Origin: Rhizobiaceae bacterium
GTDB lineage: Bacteria > Pseudomonadota > Alphaproteobacteria > Rhizobiales > Rhizobiaceae
Length of the DNA: 6,043 nucleotides
Direction: 5' to 3'
Assembly (NCBI GenBank): GCA_004299545.1
Contig: SCRB01000661.1
Coordinates: 1 to 6,043 of the forward strand
Part shown: positions 5,087-6,043 of the stretch, one piece after another
Layout of the letters: every line of letters starts with the position of its first letter
How positions within the stretch are numbered: position 1 is the first letter of the stretch
Notes under the pieces: generated by a model
Databases searched by the model: none
What the model was told of the DNA's origin: nothing
What the model saw: only the letters and a program-made list of their open reading frames with translations
Position numbers and translations under genes: made by a program

Positions 5087-6043
5087 GCAATCAGGGCGAC
5101 TATCTCCACGCCTTCGAAACGCCGCGCTTTGCCCGGCTCACTCCCAACCTTCATGCCGCGTGTTTCTCGCTCATGAAGCTCATGCCGGCGCGCTTCATGG
5201 TCGATCGCGCCGAGGCCTCAAACCGGCTCAAGCGGGGAGGGGCAATCGTTGAAACCACGTCAGGTACGTTCGGATTGGCGATCGCGATGGTGGCGGCAGA
5301 GCGCGGCTATGACCTTACGCTTGTCACATCGACGAGTCTTACAGATCCCAAGTTCACACGCCGGCTCGAACGGCTCGGCGCCACCTTGATAGCCATTGAC
5401 GACCCGACCGGAGATGGGAACCAGCGCGGCAGACTTGACCATCTCCAGCAAATTCTTGAAACACGCCCCGAAACGTATTGGCCACGGCAATACGACAGCC
5501 CGGAAAATCGCCTTGCCTATGCGCGCCTCGCGGATTTGGTCATTCGCTCGTTCGGTCAAATCGATTGTTTGGTCGGCTGCGTCGGCACAGGCGGATCGCT
5601 TTGCGGGACCGGCGGATTTCTCCGTGAACTTTTCCCTCATCTGAGGATGGTGGCTGTCGACACTCATAGAAGCATGCTGTTCGGCCAACCGGTCGGCAAA
5701 CGCATGCTGCGCGGCTTGGGCAACGGCGTCATGCCGGCCAATGTGCGGCACGAGATGATCGACGAGATTCATTGGGTCGGCGCGTTGCCCGCCTATGCCA
5801 TGGCGCTCGCGCTGCTTCGGAACCACGGCATCTACATGGGTCCGACGAGCGGCGCCGCGGCACTGGTGGCGGAATGGTTTGCTCGCAACAATCCGGATGC
5901 GGCCACGATCGTGATCATGCCGGATGAAGGTCATCGTTATGCCGACACCGTTTACAATGACGAATGGCTGGCCAATTTGAACGACTGGCCTCTTCCGATT
6001 CCCGTAGGGCCGACGCGCATTGAGCGGATTCAACCTTCCGCGG
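5083..6043 (+). CDS. Cysteine-synthase-family (fold type II) PLP-dependent enzyme, 3' end outside window
   Basis: The frame opens at ATG 5083, inside the kinase stop, and stays open for 320 codons to the window edge. Family members have about 300-330 residues, so little is missing. Fold type II features appear in order: a probable Schiff-base Lys32 in FSLMKLMPARFM, the substrate-loop motif TTSGTFG at 58-64, the phosphate-binding glycine loop GTGGSLCGTGG at 168-178, PTSGAA at 254-259 near the pyridine nitrogen, and PDEGHRY at 280-286. Lys32 aligns without gaps to the catalytic lysine when the GGAIVETTSG stretch is matched to GGTIIEPTSG of cysteine synthase, but the usual S-x-K-D-R context is lost. 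The usual Asn of TSGNTG is Thr62. Cysteine synthase proper is therefore unlikely. Coupling to a PduX-like kinase suggests an O-phospho-amino acid substrate, undergoing beta-replacement or elimination. The product is unknown. Confidence 0.88.
   Translation, partial: MSNQGDYLHAFETPRFARLTPNLHAACFSLMKLMPARFMVDRAEASNRLKRGGAIVETTSGTFGLAIAMVAAERGYDLTLVTSTSLTDPKFTRRLERLGATLIAIDDPTGDGNQRGRLDHLQQILETRPETYWPRQYDSPENRLAYARLADLVIRSFGQIDCLVGCVGTGGSLCGTGGFLRELFPHLRMVAVDTHRSMLFGQPVGKRMLRGLGNGVMPANVRHEMIDEIHWVGALPAYAMALALLRNHGIYMGPTSGAAALVAEWFARNNPDAATIVIMPDEGHRYADTVYNDEWLANLNDWPLPIPVGPTRIERIQPSA

Noticed and set aside
5185..5208. Apparent loss of the catalytic lysine in the PLP enzyme (MVDR read as the S-x-K-D-R motif with Lys changed to Val40)
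   Set aside because: That alignment needs a seven-residue deletion before TSG. An ungapped alignment through GGAIVETTSG puts Lys32 at the Schiff-base position, so a dead enzyme is not supported.
5260..6033. 257-residue minus-strand open frame at the right edge
   Set aside because: It is opposite the PLP-enzyme gene, whose frame carries all the fold type II motifs.
1..6043. CRISPR array, tRNA, rRNA or insertion-sequence ends
   Set aside because: No regularly spaced repeats, no cloverleaf-like stretches, and no transposase frame or terminal inverted repeats were found by reading.

Overview
The window looks like a chromosomal or large-replicon segment of an alphaproteobacterium, most likely of the Rhizobiales (Rhizobium, Mesorhizobium or a relative). 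By eye the DNA is GC-rich with G/C-ending codons. The small helix-turn-helix protein, the Tat-exported protein and the VapBC pair all resemble types I know from rhizobial genomes. The genus is an inference.

Layout, left to right. (1) Bases 2-2056, + strand: the last 684 codons of a large thiamine-diphosphate enzyme of the homodimeric pyruvate dehydrogenase E1 / transketolase type; its 5' end lies outside the window. (2) Bases 2102-2739, - strand: a complete, overlapping vapB-vapC toxin-antitoxin operon with a recognisable ribosome binding site, promoter and candidate operator repeats. (3) Bases 2908-3510, - strand: a 200-residue, cysteine-rich protein with a twin-arginine export signal and no function I can assign. 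(4) Bases 3511-3661: a short divergent intergenic region packed with symmetry, containing one long hairpin and two matching 19-bp palindromes. (5) Bases 3662-3889, + strand: a 75-residue XRE-type helix-turn-helix protein. (6) Bases 3890-4114: a spacer with no recognisable gene. (7) Bases 4115-5086 and 5083 to the window end, + strand: a GHMP-fold kinase closely resembling the L-threonine kinase PduX, overlapping by ATGA with a cysteine-synthase-fold (fold type II) PLP enzyme that is still open at base 6043.

How they may work together. The kinase and PLP enzyme form a translationally coupled pair, which suggests a two-step route: phosphorylate a hydroxy-amino acid (threonine by homology), then use the phosphate as leaving group in a PLP-dependent elimination or replacement. 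The E1-like gene lies upstream on the same strand and could act on a 2-oxoacid product such as 2-oxobutyrate, but this is speculative. The toxin-antitoxin, Tat-protein and HTH genes between them look like an accessory cassette sitting between metabolic genes.

The points most worth following are the kinase/PLP pair outside any visible cobalamin context, the altered active-site motifs of the PLP enzyme, and the paired palindromes in front of the HTH gene.
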